A stretch of DNA of 64,000 nt from Streptomyces pactum (GCF_016031615.1 NZ_JACYXC010000001.1:5146001-5210000), one strand, 5' to 3'. Positions 52,747 to 61,848 are shown, counted from the stretch's first letter. Notes: a model not told the origin generated them from the letters alone. Made by a program: numbers and translations.

Positions 52747-54707
52747 GATACCAGAAGCTCACCGTTGAGAACTTTCTCGTCTTCATGGGCGAGCAGGAGA
52801 TCAATATCCCCGACAAGGACGGCGTAGTCGTTATCTACGGCCGAAACGGAAAAGGCAAGACGTCTCTACTCAATGCTTTCCGCTGGGCCTGGACTGGTGA
52901 AGTTCGCAAGCGGAGCACCCGTCCACTGCCACTCGAGGACATCACTAACAAGGTTGCCCTTGCGGAAGCGTCCGGCGATTCAGTCCGATGCCGTGTCCGC
53001 CTCGAGTTCGAAGCAGACGGCACGCAGTGGGATCTCACTCGTTCTCTCATCCGCAAGGGGGAGGAATGCTGCAGCGATCTCACGTTGCGTCGTGATTCGG
53101 TCGCCCTGAGTGCCGCCGATGCTGAGCGCAAGGTGACTGAACTGATGCCCAGGGAGATCGAGCAGTTCTTCCTGTTCGACGGAGAGCTCCTCGACCAGTA
53201 CGAGAAGCTCCTCGATGACGACAACACCGCTGGCTCCACGCTCCGCGATGCCATCGAACGCATCCTCGGACTTCCCATTCTGGAGAACGCGGCACGAGAC
53301 AGCGCTCGGGTCGCTGAGCACGCCGGTGAGCTGGTCGCTGCTGCTGCGAAGCGGGACTCGAAGACGAAGAAGCTTGGCCAGCATCTTGATACTGAGCAGA
53401 GTCGTCTCCGTGCGTTCCGCCAGAACTACGAGGCGGAGGACCAGAAGGCCAAAGACCTGGAGGCTGAGTCGGCCCAGCTCGATCAGCAGCTGGCGGAGCA
53501 GTCAGGCAAGCTCGAAATCAAGACCAGGCGCGACGAGACTCTCAAACTCCTCAAGGAGGCAAAGACGCAGTGCGACGCGGCTGAGGAAGAGTTCAAAGAC
53601 CTCCTCGCCGAGTCGTGGAGGGCGGTGCTCGTGGAGCCGATCGAGGCTCGCATCGAAGAGGACACCAAGGCGTTGGAGGCCATCGAAGCCCAGTTGGATG
53701 AGCTGCGCTTCGCGGCCATCCTCGCCCGCCATTACAAGTCCATGGGCGCGGATATATGCCCAGTGTGCGAGTCCCGTCTGGATGCCAGCAACCGCGCTGC
53801 CCTCGAGCAACACCTCCGGAGCTCAGATTCTAGCGAGCTGAGAGCTAAAGAGGACAAGGCGGCAGCCCTGAAGGCGAGCCTCAGGCGGCTGCGCGAGTCG
53901 GGCCGCGGGCACGAACTTCGGGCCAATTTGAAAACTGTCGAAGACAGCTACCTGAAGCTGCAGCAGAAGATTGAGGACTACCAGGAAGATATCGACGACT
54001 TCGAGGACAAGCTTAAGGGACAGGACACCGGGCTAACCGACCTCGTCCAGCGCTCCAAGAACGTCAGCGTTCTCCTGCGACAAGCGAAGGCTGCGTACAA
54101 GGACGAGCTGGATAAATACGAGCAGGCCAAGAAGAACGTCGCCAAGATCGAAGAGCAGATCCGCAAGACAGGGGCGGGCCAGGCAGACCCGAGTGTCTAC
54201 AAGCGGCAGCGAACTGCTGAGGCCCTCGCGGACCTTTACCGGAAGGCGATCGTGATCTATCGCGACCAGCTCAAGGAGAGTATTCAGGAGAGGGCTACCG
54301 AACTCTTCCGGAGCATGCGATCCGAGAGTGACTACGTGAAGCTTGCGATAAACGAGTCCTACGGCTTGCGTATCCTTGACCGATCCGGAACCCCCGTAGA
54401 GCACCGGAGCGCTGGCTACGAGCACCTAGTCGCACTGTCGCTCTTGGGCGGCCTGCAGGCCAGCTCCCCCATCAGCGGGCCACTCGTCATGGACTCCCCG
54501 TTCGGACGCCTCGACGAACACCATGTTGAGGGCGTCGTTGCCAACCTCGACAAGCTCAGCTCCCAGGTGTTCCTTCTGGTTCACGAGCGTGAGCTCCCCC
54601 GCGGGACTGCCCGAGACCTGCTTCGAGGTCGAATGCTGGCCGAGTTCGAGTTGTCTCGAGGAGCGTCCGCGCACGAGACCAACATCCAGGAGCTTCGCAG
54701 TGTCTGA
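52743..54707 (+). CDS. DndD/SMC-like ABC ATPase
   Basis: A 654-residue SMC/Rad50-type ATPase. Walker A is VIYGRNGKGKTSLLNA (near residue 32). The head includes FFLFDGELLDQYEK, a motif shared with DndD. Long coiled coils flank a zinc-hook-like CPVCESRL (near 338). The second head half has the ABC-like stretch HRSAGYEHLVALSLLGGL and Walker B LVMDSPFGRLDEHH (near 581). The TTG start is coupled to the small protein. DndD serves in phosphorothioate DNA modification; the companion sulfur genes dndA, dndB and dndC are absent here, so a different modification or sensing role is likely. Confidence 0.88.
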   Translation: MRYQKLTVENFLVFMGEQEINIPDKDGVVVIYGRNGKGKTSLLNAFRWAWTGEVRKRSTRPLPLEDITNKVALAEASGDSVRCRVRLEFEADGTQWDLTRSLIRKGEECCSDLTLRRDSVALSAADAERKVTELMPREIEQFFLFDGELLDQYEKLLDDDNTAGSTLRDAIERILGLPILENAARDSARVAEHAGELVAAAAKRDSKTKKLGQHLDTEQSRLRAFRQNYEAEDQKAKDLEAESAQLDQQLAEQSGKLEIKTRRDETLKLLKEAKTQCDAAEEEFKDLLAESWRAVLVEPIEARIEEDTKALEAIEAQLDELRFAAILARHYKSMGADICPVCESRLDASNRAALEQHLRSSDSSELRAKEDKAAALKASLRRLRESGRGHELRANLKTVEDSYLKLQQKIEDYQEDIDDFEDKLKGQDTGLTDLVQRSKNVSVLLRQAKAAYKDELDKYEQAKKNVAKIEEQIRKTGAGQADPSVYKRQRTAEALADLYRKAIVIYRDQLKESIQERATELFRSMRSESDYVKLAINESYGLRILDRSGTPVEHRSAGYEHLVALSLLGGLQASSPISGPLVMDSPFGRLDEHHVEGVVANLDKLSSQVFLLVHERELPRGTARDLLRGRMLAEFELSRGASAHETNIQELRSV

Positions 54708-55092
54708 AACCATCGCGCGCGGTCGCGTCAACATTGCCCTCACTGGCCGCGCTGAGATCGCTCGAGACGAGATCAGCGCCCGATTCCCATTCCGAGAGAA
54801 GCAGCAGTTGGTCCGCCTAGGTCTCGCCTACGCCCTTCGGCTCAACCTTGAACCGGTACGTGGAGGCAACTTCGGCCGCGCCGGCGACGGGCAGAACATG
54901 AACGTCGGATCCTTCGACCCAAGTGGCGAGCTCTTTGAACTAGTGCGTGCATTTCACCCGGAATGTGAGGACCCGGCGGAGGTCGCCGAGACCCTCATGA
55001 GTCTCGGCCTGGTCAAGCTCGCCGAGGATATCCGGAACAGCGAAGTGACTCGCATCGTCGACATCTTGTATTCCAATGACGGAACCGACTGA
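54700..55092 (+). CDS. Unknown small protein in the DndE position
   Basis: A 130-residue basic-to-neutral protein that follows the ATPase with an 8-base overlap, as dndE follows dndD. The segment FPFREKQQLVRLGLAYALRLNL suggests a short helical DNA-binding or oligomerising unit like DndE. The C-terminal part (ELFELVRAFHPE, AETLMSLGLVKLAEDI) is not DndE-like. I treat it as a positional analogue, not a homologue. The GTG start is at 54,700. Confidence 0.6.
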   Translation: MSETIARGRVNIALTGRAEIARDEISARFPFREKQQLVRLGLAYALRLNLEPVRGGNFGRAGDGQNMNVGSFDPSGELFELVRAFHPECEDPAEVAETLMSLGLVKLAEDIRNSEVTRIVDILYSNDGTD

Positions 55093-55600
55093 CGAGGCGC
55101 TTCCGAGGCGGGAGCTACTGTGCATCCTCGCCAATCCGCCCTTGGGGAGCGGCGAGCGCACTAGGGCGCGGCTTGGACTGGCCCGTGACCTTCTCGGCTT
55201 CGAAACCTTCACGATCAGGAACCTGTTCGCCGTTCCCTCAGGCGCCGTCACAGACATCTCGACGCTCGGAGCAACCCCAGACGGATGGGCCCAGGCTAGA
55301 CAGCAGATGGAACCAGCTTTCTCTGTCTGTGATGGAGTGCTGCTGGCTTATGGCATCTCCGAACCAACCGGTACGGCACGGAAGTACCATCGCGAACAAG
55401 TGGAGTGGGTAGCTGAAAGGCTGGTCGTCTCGGGCTGTCAGGCGTTTCGAGTTGGCGATGGACCGAGGCACCCGTCCCGCTGGCAGCGGTGGACCTCTCG
55501 GTATCACAGAGAGCTGGAGTTCTCCGACGCCCTGGAGGTGTCCTTCGAAGCCGTCAGCTTCGGCCGGGCCCCAACTCGCGTAGCCGGAACTGCTTCATGA
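55076..55600 (+). CDS. DUF1643-like protein
   Basis: A 174-residue protein, last gene of the operon, overlapping the previous gene by 17 bases. It has CILANPPLGS, ARLGLARDLLGFETFTIRNLFAV, then DGVLLAYGISEP. This is close to the DUF1643 layout (NPS...RC..A...G...NLFA...AWG). DUF1643 proteins occur beside restriction-modification and other mobile cargo genes; the function is not known. Confidence 0.7.
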   Translation: MTEPTDEALPRRELLCILANPPLGSGERTRARLGLARDLLGFETFTIRNLFAVPSGAVTDISTLGATPDGWAQARQQMEPAFSVCDGVLLAYGISEPTGTARKYHREQVEWVAERLVVSGCQAFRVGDGPRHPSRWQRWTSRYHRELEFSDALEVSFEAVSFGRAPTRVAGTAS

Positions 55601-55666
55601 CCTGACCACCAATGTGCTGCCAAAGTTGCTTCGGGACGAAGCAGTCGCTCCGTTAGGGTGCGCTTC

Positions 55667-55861
55667 ATGACCGACGCCTCGGCCTGCCCCGGGTGCTGCC
55701 AGTCAATGAAGTCCGGCAGCTTCCTTCTCTCTCAGCGGGAAGACGATGGCCAGCGGACATGCCGGACGCTATGGAGATGTACCGATCGGTATGTCTGGTG
55801 GTGCTGGACCGACCGGCCGGCCAAACCTTTGGTGGGCTGCCCGGTCCCGAAACTCCGCTGA
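55667..55861 (+). CDS. Small Cys-rich protein
   Basis: A 64-residue protein, MTDASACPGCCQSMKSG, then GQRTCRTLWRCTDRYVWWCW. Paired Cys residues suggest a zinc ribbon. A very similar small protein family (CPxC...RTLWRC...WWCWADRP) is common in Streptomyces accessory DNA. ATG 55,667 lacks a strong ribosome site. Confidence 0.6.
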   Translation: MTDASACPGCCQSMKSGSFLLSQREDDGQRTCRTLWRCTDRYVWWCWTDRPAKPLVGCPVPKLR

Positions 55862-56259
55862 CATCAACTACCCCGGACAGCAGCAACACACGGGGCAACC
55901 ACCATTCATCTGCGCTGATGGTCGCAGACGTCCGTGCTCGCGCCGTTATTCGTCGGCGTTGTCACGCACTTAGACACTCACCCGATGTGTGCATCAGCGC
56001 ACGTCAGCTCAGTTCTCCGGGTGCAGGCATAACCTATCCAGTTTGGCAGATCAACTTCGGCGGCCCAGGCCAGGGCGGGTGGGGGTGGTCACCCGTGGGT
56101 GCCGTCAGTCAGCGTTGATCGGCTTCGCACGGCCCAGAGGCGGCCCAGGGCGTATCAGCTCATGCCGCGAGAGCCGCTCCGCTCTGCCGCACCACCGCCC
56201 CCGGATAGGTCGTCATACCATACCAAACGCTGCACGTTAAAAAGATTTCCGATACTGCG
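55862..56259. other. Gap with AT-rich promoter-like end
   Basis: About 400 bases without a convincing gene. The final 60 bases (CGTCATACCATACCAAACG, then GTTAAAAAGATTTCC) are the most AT-rich of the region and the probable promoter of the next gene. Confidence 0.4.
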
Positions 56260-57123
56260 ATGCGGGCTGTAATAATCCCCTTCTCGAACAGCCCACGAGA
56301 GGCACTCGCCGTGATGTCGAAATTTTGGAACGCCTTGGCGGCCGAGACGGCTATCGCATCCTCACAGATCGGGATGGGAGCAACGACGCTCGGAAAGACC
56401 ATGCCACAAAGAATGGCTACCTACGCCGAGGCGTTCTTCCCGCTGAGCATCGGCTTTGAGCGTGCGGGAAAGATAATTCTTCACGTCGACCGCCAGCTAA
56501 CGAGCGGTGATTTCGTATCCCGAAAAGAGATGAAATCACTCAGTCATGATCTGATTAGCCTGTTCGATGCGGTGGAGCAGGTTCATCAAAGACGATATCC
56601 AGGGGATGTTAGATTTAAGCGCCCCGCTGACTCAATTCACGAAAAAATCGTGGAGATTCTGGGCGGATTTGCGGCTACCGGAAGGTACTTCCATTTGGAC
56701 TACTTGGGTGGCGTTCAGGTGCCGGGCGGCGATGCGGCAGCCCAGTGGTGGGATCTAGTCGCATCTGAAGTCTCGCGTCGCCACTGCAAGGCCGCGAAGA
56801 GAGCTCGAGATCGGGAGCGCGCTCGACTCCTCGATTCAGCATTTGACGGGTCCGCCTTGGTGCGCGACTCGCTCGTGAATGGAGAAAGGATTGACACCGT
56901 AGAGATGGCGACTGTGGTCAATCTTGAGAATGACGCCGTAGTCCCATGGTGTCGAATGTACACCATGCAGATTGCACGATGGCTCGCGCGCATCCTCATC
57001 GAGCTTGGATATGACGGCGTCAGCGATAGAGACGTCCCTTATTTTGGCGATTTCCTTTATCCGTTGAACCAAGATGACGGTGTTTTTAGATCTCGCAAAA
57101 CATGGACAGTCACTCACTACTGA
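56260..57123 (+). CDS. Hypothetical protein of low-GC codon use
   Basis: A 287-residue protein. It is helical with many charged residues (KFWNALAAETAIASSQIG, then RFKRPADSIHEKIVEILGGF). It has no membrane segment and I do not recognise the family. Codon use includes many A/T-ending codons (AAA, GAT, ATT, AGA), far from the window norm, so it is probably a recent acquisition. The start could be ATG 56,260, GTG 56,311 or ATG 56,314; GAGAGG precedes the latter two. It lies between the defence operon and the transfer remnant, so it may be a cargo toxin or defence gene. Confidence 0.6.
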   Translation: MRAVIIPFSNSPREALAVMSKFWNALAAETAIASSQIGMGATTLGKTMPQRMATYAEAFFPLSIGFERAGKIILHVDRQLTSGDFVSRKEMKSLSHDLISLFDAVEQVHQRRYPGDVRFKRPADSIHEKIVEILGGFAATGRYFHLDYLGGVQVPGGDAAAQWWDLVASEVSRRHCKAAKRARDRERARLLDSAFDGSALVRDSLVNGERIDTVEMATVVNLENDAVVPWCRMYTMQIARWLARILIELGYDGVSDRDVPYFGDFLYPLNQDDGVFRSRKTWTVTHY

Positions 57124-57298
57124 AATGCCCAGTTGATGCAATTTGATTGCAGGCAGGGAGGCGGATCGGCTTTGGGCTGGAGCTGCTTTGGGGCGAGTGA
57201 TCATGGCGCCGTAAGCTCATGGCGAGTCGGGCAGTCACTGGTCCACGTTCGGCCTGCCGATATCGACGGCTCGGCTTCTGGGCTCATGCGGCTCCGTC

Positions 57299-57506
57299 AT
57301 GGAGGCGAGCGGCCTGACCGTCCAGCCTTGCCGGTTGCGGGCTCTGGCGGTCAAGGCGACGAGTCGGCGTGAGGTCCGGCCGATGCCTCCTCGCCGGGGG
57401 ATCATCCGGCCCACCTCGACGGGTCTGCGGCTTCGGCTTCGGCTGGCTCCGGGGCAGGAGCCGGCAGATGTCGCCGCCTCGGCGGAGCGGCTGCGACACG
57501 CCTAGG
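57299..57506 (+). pseudogene. traSA (FtsK-like transfer protein) 5' remnant
   Basis: The reading frame LRALAVKATSRREVRPMPPRR, then GLRLRLRLAPGQEPADVAASAERLRHA, matches the segment before the ATPase domain of AICE FtsK/TraSA DNA translocases. The membrane-anchor N-terminus is missing. At RHA the frame meets TAG (57,503-57,505), exactly at the IS481 target. Homologues have Trp there (RHAWGVH), so the stop predates the insertion. Confidence 0.8.
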
Positions 57507-58459
57507 TGTATTGACCCGCAGCGTTGTTAACACGGCTGATGGGCGGGTGCCCGTCGAGTGCGGTGTGGCAGCGGTGGTGGTTGTAGGTGTGGAGGAAGTC
57601 TGTCAGGGCTGCTGTCCGCTCGTTGTTCGAGGTGTAGGGCCGTAGGTAGGCCCATTCGTCGAGCAGGGTGCGGTTGAAGCGTTCGACTTTGCCGTTCGTC
57701 TGGGGGCGGTAGGCGCGGGTGAGCTTGCCCGTCGCGCCGAGTTCTGCCAGGACGGCCTTCCAGGCCAGGCCCCTGCGGTAGGCCCATGCGTTGTCCGTGA
57801 GCACCCGTTCGATTCGGGGGATGCCGTGGCTGTGGAAGAACGCGGCTGCGCGGGTGAGGAAGCCCGCGCAGGTCGCGACCTTCTCATCGGGGTGGATCTC
57901 GCTGTAGGCCAGCCGGCTGTGGTCGTCGATCGCGGAGTGGACGTAGTCGAAGCCCATGGCGGAGCGGGTGGCCCGGCCGGCCTGGCGGCCCAGGGTCTTG
58001 TGGCCGCCACCGTTGGGAATCCGGCCGAGCTTCTTCACATCGATGTGGACGAGTTCGCCGGGTCGTTCGCGTTCGTAGCGGCGGATGACCTGACCGGTCG
58101 GACGGTCGATCCAAGCCAGCCGGTTCAGTCGGTGGCGGGTGAGGATCCGGTGGACGGTGGATGAGGGCAGCCCCAGGATCGGGCCGATCCGAGCGGGCCC
58201 GAGCTTGCGGGTCCGCCGCAGGTCACAGGCCCCTTTCTTCGACGTCGGCCGCTGTCCGGTGAGGGATCGTGCGCGGCCTGCTGGAGCGGTCGGCCAGGCC
58301 CGCGTCGCCTTCGGCCCGCCAGCGGCGGACCCACTTGTGGGCCGTGGGACGGGATATGCCCGTCTCCGCGGCCACATGCGCGACCGGACGACCGGCCAGG
58401 ACACGCTCGACCAGGATCCGCCTGCCGTGAACGGTCAGCCGGGCATTACGGTGGGACAC
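57502..58459 (-). pseudogene. IS481-family transposase, frameshifted
   Basis: The N-terminal helix-turn-helix part (SHRNARLTVHGRRILVERV; GISRPTAHKWVRRWRAEG) is read from GTG 58,459 and stops at 58,223. The DDE domain is in another frame: HIDVKKLGRI and AIDDHSRLAY give the Asp residues, and TDNAWAY and NGKVERFNRTLLDEW follow, down to 57,502. The shift falls near 58,230-58,238 in an AAAGGGG run. The stop codon for the second part lies inside the CCTAGG duplication. IS481 elements normally have a single frame, so this copy is probably inactive. Confidence 0.88.
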
Positions 58460-58560
58460 GAAGACCTCCGTGTGCGGTGAAGCCTAGACACCTCCACCAC
58501 ACCGGAGGTCTTCGCCGTGATCAAGACCAGCCAGCGTTAACAACGCTCGTGATCAATACA
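57507..58560 (-). mobile_element. IS481-family insertion sequence
   Basis: A 1,054-base element. Terminal inverted repeats of 25 bases start TGTATTGA and share AGCGTTGTTAAC at their inner ends. It is flanked by the 6-base duplication CCTAGG (57,501-57,506 and 58,561-58,566). IS481 is known to target NCTAGN with 6-base duplications, which fits. It carries one frameshifted DDE transposase gene on the minus strand and splits traSA. Confidence 0.93.
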
Positions 58561-59560
58561 CCTAGGGCGTTCACGCCGTGTATGTGAGGGACGTGAAGCC
58601 CGGTGTGGTGGAACTGCGGCTCGTCGGCTTCGACATGCTGCACAACGTTCGGATGCCCAGGAAGGCGGGCGGTGGATTCCTCGAGGTGCCAGTGGCGCTG
58701 AGGGAGGACGCGACGGCCTTCGTACGCGACTACCGGACGATCCCGCATCAACTCACCCTCAGCGCAACACTGTCGGGGAAGTCCATGTACCTACGGCACC
58801 TGGTCACCGGGATGGCACAGCAGCCGGTCACGCTGGTCGGAATCGACTGCAAGCGGGGTGTGGAGCTGGCGCCCTTCGCCCGGCGCCTGTCGGCGCTGGC
58901 GACCGATCCTCAGCAGGCAGCCGAGCTGCTGCCGGTCCTCGTGAGGGAGATGGAAGACCGGTACGACCTGATTAAGGCCCTGCAGGGTATCGCGTGGCAC
59001 CCGGGACGAGGAGCCTGCGACATCTGAGGCCTGCCCGAACACGAACGGCCCGTTCCTGTCGTGCCGTTGGTTGACGAGATTGCTGAATTTTTCCTCGTCG
59101 CCACGAAGAAGGACGAGGAACGCCGCGCCGAGACGGTGACCCAACTCATCCGGCTAGCCCAGCTCGGCCGTGCCGCCAGCATCTACCTGGAAGTGTGCGG
59201 GCAGCGCTTCGGGGCCGAGTTGGGCAAGGGCGCGTCCATGTTCCGAGCTCAGCTGACCGGTCGGGTGTGACACCGCGTGAACGACGAAGCCTCCGCCAAG
59301 ATGGCGCTGGGCGACATCGCACCCGAGGCAGTCTTCGCCGCACGCGACATCGCCCCGGAACGGCCCGGCCTGGCGGTGGCCGGAGACACCTCCGGCGGCT
59401 GGTCCCGCATCCGTACGCCGTTCCTGTCGCTCGCTGATGCTGCTGCGGTCTGCCGGGAAACGGTGCACCTCGTGCCGGACCTGTCCGCACTCGCATCCTG
59501 CCGGCCTGCGGTGCCGCTCCAGCCGACTGGCTCCCCGGTACCGCTGGTCAAGCCAGTCCC
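58561..59560 (+). pseudogene. traSA (FtsK-like) ATPase-domain remnant
   Basis: It continues the transfer gene in one frame: GVHAVYVRDVKPGVVELRLVG, Walker A SATLSGKSMYLRHLV, a Walker B region VVPLVDEIAEFFLVATKKDEE, then LGRAASIYLEVCGQRFGAELG and GDIAPEAVFAARDIAPERPG. Two in-frame stops interrupt it: TGA at 59,025-59,027 (Trp in DIWGLPE of relatives) and TGA at 59,268-59,270 (Cys in GRVCHRVN). The short region before the first stop also has compensating indels. Together with the third stop at the IS site, transfer function is lost. Confidence 0.88.
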
Positions 59561-59654
59561 CGATCGCCGAATAGGCCACTCGACACACCCTCGTACGGCC
59601 TGCACGTCCGTCTCGTGCCAGCTCCCTACCCTGCCATGCCTAAAACCCGAGGGA

Positions 59655-59869
59655 GCAGCCTTGTCCCGCCTGTCCATCTCCGAAGTCTCGGCGCTGATCG
59701 CCGATCTTGCCGACCACCGCGAGTTCGGGCTGGCAGCTACAGCGAACTGACGAGCCGTAAGGCGGATCTGCTTGAACGTATCGCCGCCGACCGGCCCGGT
59801 GACACCGAGGCGGCTGACGTCGCCGCCGCCGCCCGAGCACGGGCCAATGAGCTCAAGTCCACTGACTGA
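59655..59869 (+). pseudogene. Small AICE backbone protein remnant
   Basis: Two frames join to resemble a small coiled AICE protein: LSRLSISEVSALIADLADHREFG in one frame, then SYSELTSRKADLLERIAADRPG to ARANELKSTD in another, ending at 59,869. Relatives lie between tra and rep genes. Their function is unknown. Confidence 0.5.
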
Positions 59870-59919
59870 CCGTACTGGAGGGAGCCCAACCGTGCGCGCC
59901 TCCTTGGCCCGCGTCGACG

Positions 59920-60235
59920 CGGTGCTCGTTCAGGCGCATCGCCTGGACCCTCGGGGCGCGCCCCGAGCTGGCAGACCTCCGCCTCCGGGCCTGGGCGCAC
60001 ATGCTCGGGTTCCGTGGCCACTTCTCCACCGAGTCACGCAGCTACTCGACCACCCTCAGCGCACTCCGTGACGCCCGAGCCGACTGGCGCCGTACCCAAG
60101 CCGCGCCCCCAACAGCACCGCAGGACGACGAGACCACGCTCGTCCTCGCCCACTGGTGTTCGCCGGCACCGGTCTCAGTCATGGCGAGACCTGGCTTGCC
60201 GCCTCCCTGGAAGCCGCCCCCGGAACGGAAGGATA
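59920..60235 (+). pseudogene. repSA (replication initiator) C-terminal remnant
   Basis: The C-terminal segment of RepSA-type AICE rolling-circle-like initiators: ARPELADLRLRAWAHMLGFRG, then HFSTESRSYSTTLSALRDARADWR and DDETTLVLAHW. After AHW the frame shifts to FAGTGLSHGETWLAASLEAA, ending at 60,235. The N-terminal catalytic part is gone, so autonomous replication is lost. Confidence 0.8.
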
Positions 60236-60241
60236 ACCGGC

Positions 60242-60436
60242 ATGGACCCCCGTCGCGACGAGCTGATGACTGTTGGCCAAGTCCTGGATGAACTGGGCGG
60301 TGTGTCTCGCCGGACGTTCTACCGGTGGCGCGAGCTGGGGCAGGGACCCTCTGCGTTCAAGCTGCCCAACGGGGAGCTTCGGGTGTGGCGGAGCGACTTC
60401 AGCGCCTGGCTGCGGCAGTTGGAGGCGGCGGCTTGA
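60242..60436 (+). CDS. xis: AICE excisionase (MerR-type helix-turn-helix)
   Basis: A 64-residue protein. TVGQVLDELGGVSRRTFYRWRELGQGP is the DNA-binding helix-turn-helix (shown here in part), ending LPNGELRVWRSDFSAWLRQLE. ATG 60,242 has GGAAGGAT upstream. It would bend DNA for excision with the integrase; its stop overlaps the integrase TTG start by 3 bases. It is the only intact mobility gene left in the element. Confidence 0.85.
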   Translation: MDPRRDELMTVGQVLDELGGVSRRTFYRWRELGQGPSAFKLPNGELRVWRSDFSAWLRQLEAAA

Positions 60437-61815
60437 AATCCCTCGACGTGAAGGTGGGGGGGGGGTCGCAAGAGGAACACCAAGAAGTCGTCCTATGACG
60501 TGCGATGGACCGTCGCGGGGAACGTGTTCTCTGAACAGTTCCGCACCAAGGGGCTTGCTGACCACTACCGTCCCAAGCTGCTTCGCACCGCCCATGCTGG
60601 CGAAGAGTTCGACACAGAGACGGGGCTGCCTGACTCGATGGTTGAGCAGGCAGCCTCAATGACCTGGTAGGCCTTCGCTCTGAAGTACCTCGCCATGAAG
60701 TGGCCGCACGCGGCGCCGAACACGCGCAACGGGATCAATGAGGCTCTGACCGCTGTGACGATGGCCCTGCTAGAGGAGCGTCCGGGGCAGCCGTCCGAGG
60801 AACTGGTCAGGAGGGCGCTTCGCACCTGGGCCATCGTCCTTCCCGGACCGGACGAGCGCGAATTGCCGACTGAGATCGCGAACATCTTGCACTGGGTGTC
60901 CAAGGCGTCGCGTCCGCTTATGGAGCTCGATGACGCTGCGATCGGCAGGGCCGTCCTGGACTCGCTCAAACTGAAGCTCGACGGGACGGCGGCAGCCGCA
61001 GAGACCGTCCGGCGCAACCGTCGGACACTCGTCAACGCGCTGCACTACGCAGTGGACCTCGAGGAGTTCAAAGAGAACCCGATCACGGGCATCCGCTGGA
61101 AAGAAGCCGAAGGTTGCCGGGGAAGTCGATCCCCGCGTGGTCGCCAATCCCGCGCAGGCTCGTTCCCTGCTGACTGCAGTCTCGTAGGTCGGTGGGTACG
61201 GCCGGGCGCGTGGCCGCCGACTCGTCGGCCTGTTCGCCTGCATGTACTACGGCGCCTTACGCCCGGCTGAGGCCGTCGGCCTTACCGAAGCGGACCTGAA
61301 ACTGCCCGAGGCCGGCCCGAGGCCGGCCCGAGGCCGGCTGGAGAACGGCGCTGCTGAACCCAGCGTCGGAAGGCAGTGGACGGACTCCGGCGAGACCCGC
61401 GACGACCGGGGCCTCAAGAACCGGCCGGCGGAAGAGGTCCGGCTCGTACCGATCCAGCCCCAGCTCGTCACCATCCTCCGGCAGCACCTCGACACCTTCG
61501 GCACCGCCGAGGACGGGCGGCTGTTCACCAACGAGCGCGGGGGAGTGGTGGGCTCCTCGACGTACTACCGCGTCTGGCAGGAGGCCCGTGCGCTGGCGCT
61601 CCCGCCGACTGCGGTCGCCTCCCCGCTTGAGCCCGTATGACCTTCGGCACTCGGCACTGTCGACCTGGCTCAACTCCGGGGTGGACCCGACAGAGGTCGC
61701 CGAGCGTGCGGGCAACAGCGTGGAGATCCTGCTGAGCCGCTACGCCAAGTGCATCGACGGACGGCAGGAGATCGTCAATCGCAAGATCGAGGAGTTGCTG
61801 CGGGAGTACGAGTGA
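60433..61815 (+). pseudogene. int: AICE tyrosine integrase, multiply broken
   Basis: Fragments of a pSAM2-type integrase in the expected order: SYDVRWTVAGNVFSEQFRTKG, LKYLAMKWPHAAPNTRNGIN, TAAAAETVRRNRRTLVNALH, MYYGALRPAEAVGLTEADL (first catalytic Arg), YDLRHSALSTWLN (His/Arg motif) and ILLSRYAKCIDG (Tyr nucleophile). Lesions are a 10-G run shift at 60,456-60,465, stop TAG at 60,668, a shift near 61,102, stop TAG at 61,185 and a shift near 61,625. The number and type of lesions exclude a single sequencing error. The gene ends 570 bases before attR, the usual integrase position. Confidence 0.92.
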
Positions 61816-61848
61816 TCACGCAGCCAAGGAACCCCTGATACTCCAAGG

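Noticed and set aside
52743..55092. A canonical Dnd phosphorothioation locus
   Set aside because: The ATPase is DndD-like, but dndA, dndB, dndC and dndFGH are absent, and a methyltransferase and PLD-helicase occupy the locus instead.
57350..59750. Separate small genes at 58,578, 59,061 and 59,277
   Set aside because: All three are in one frame and are pieces of a single traSA gene cut by in-frame stop codons.
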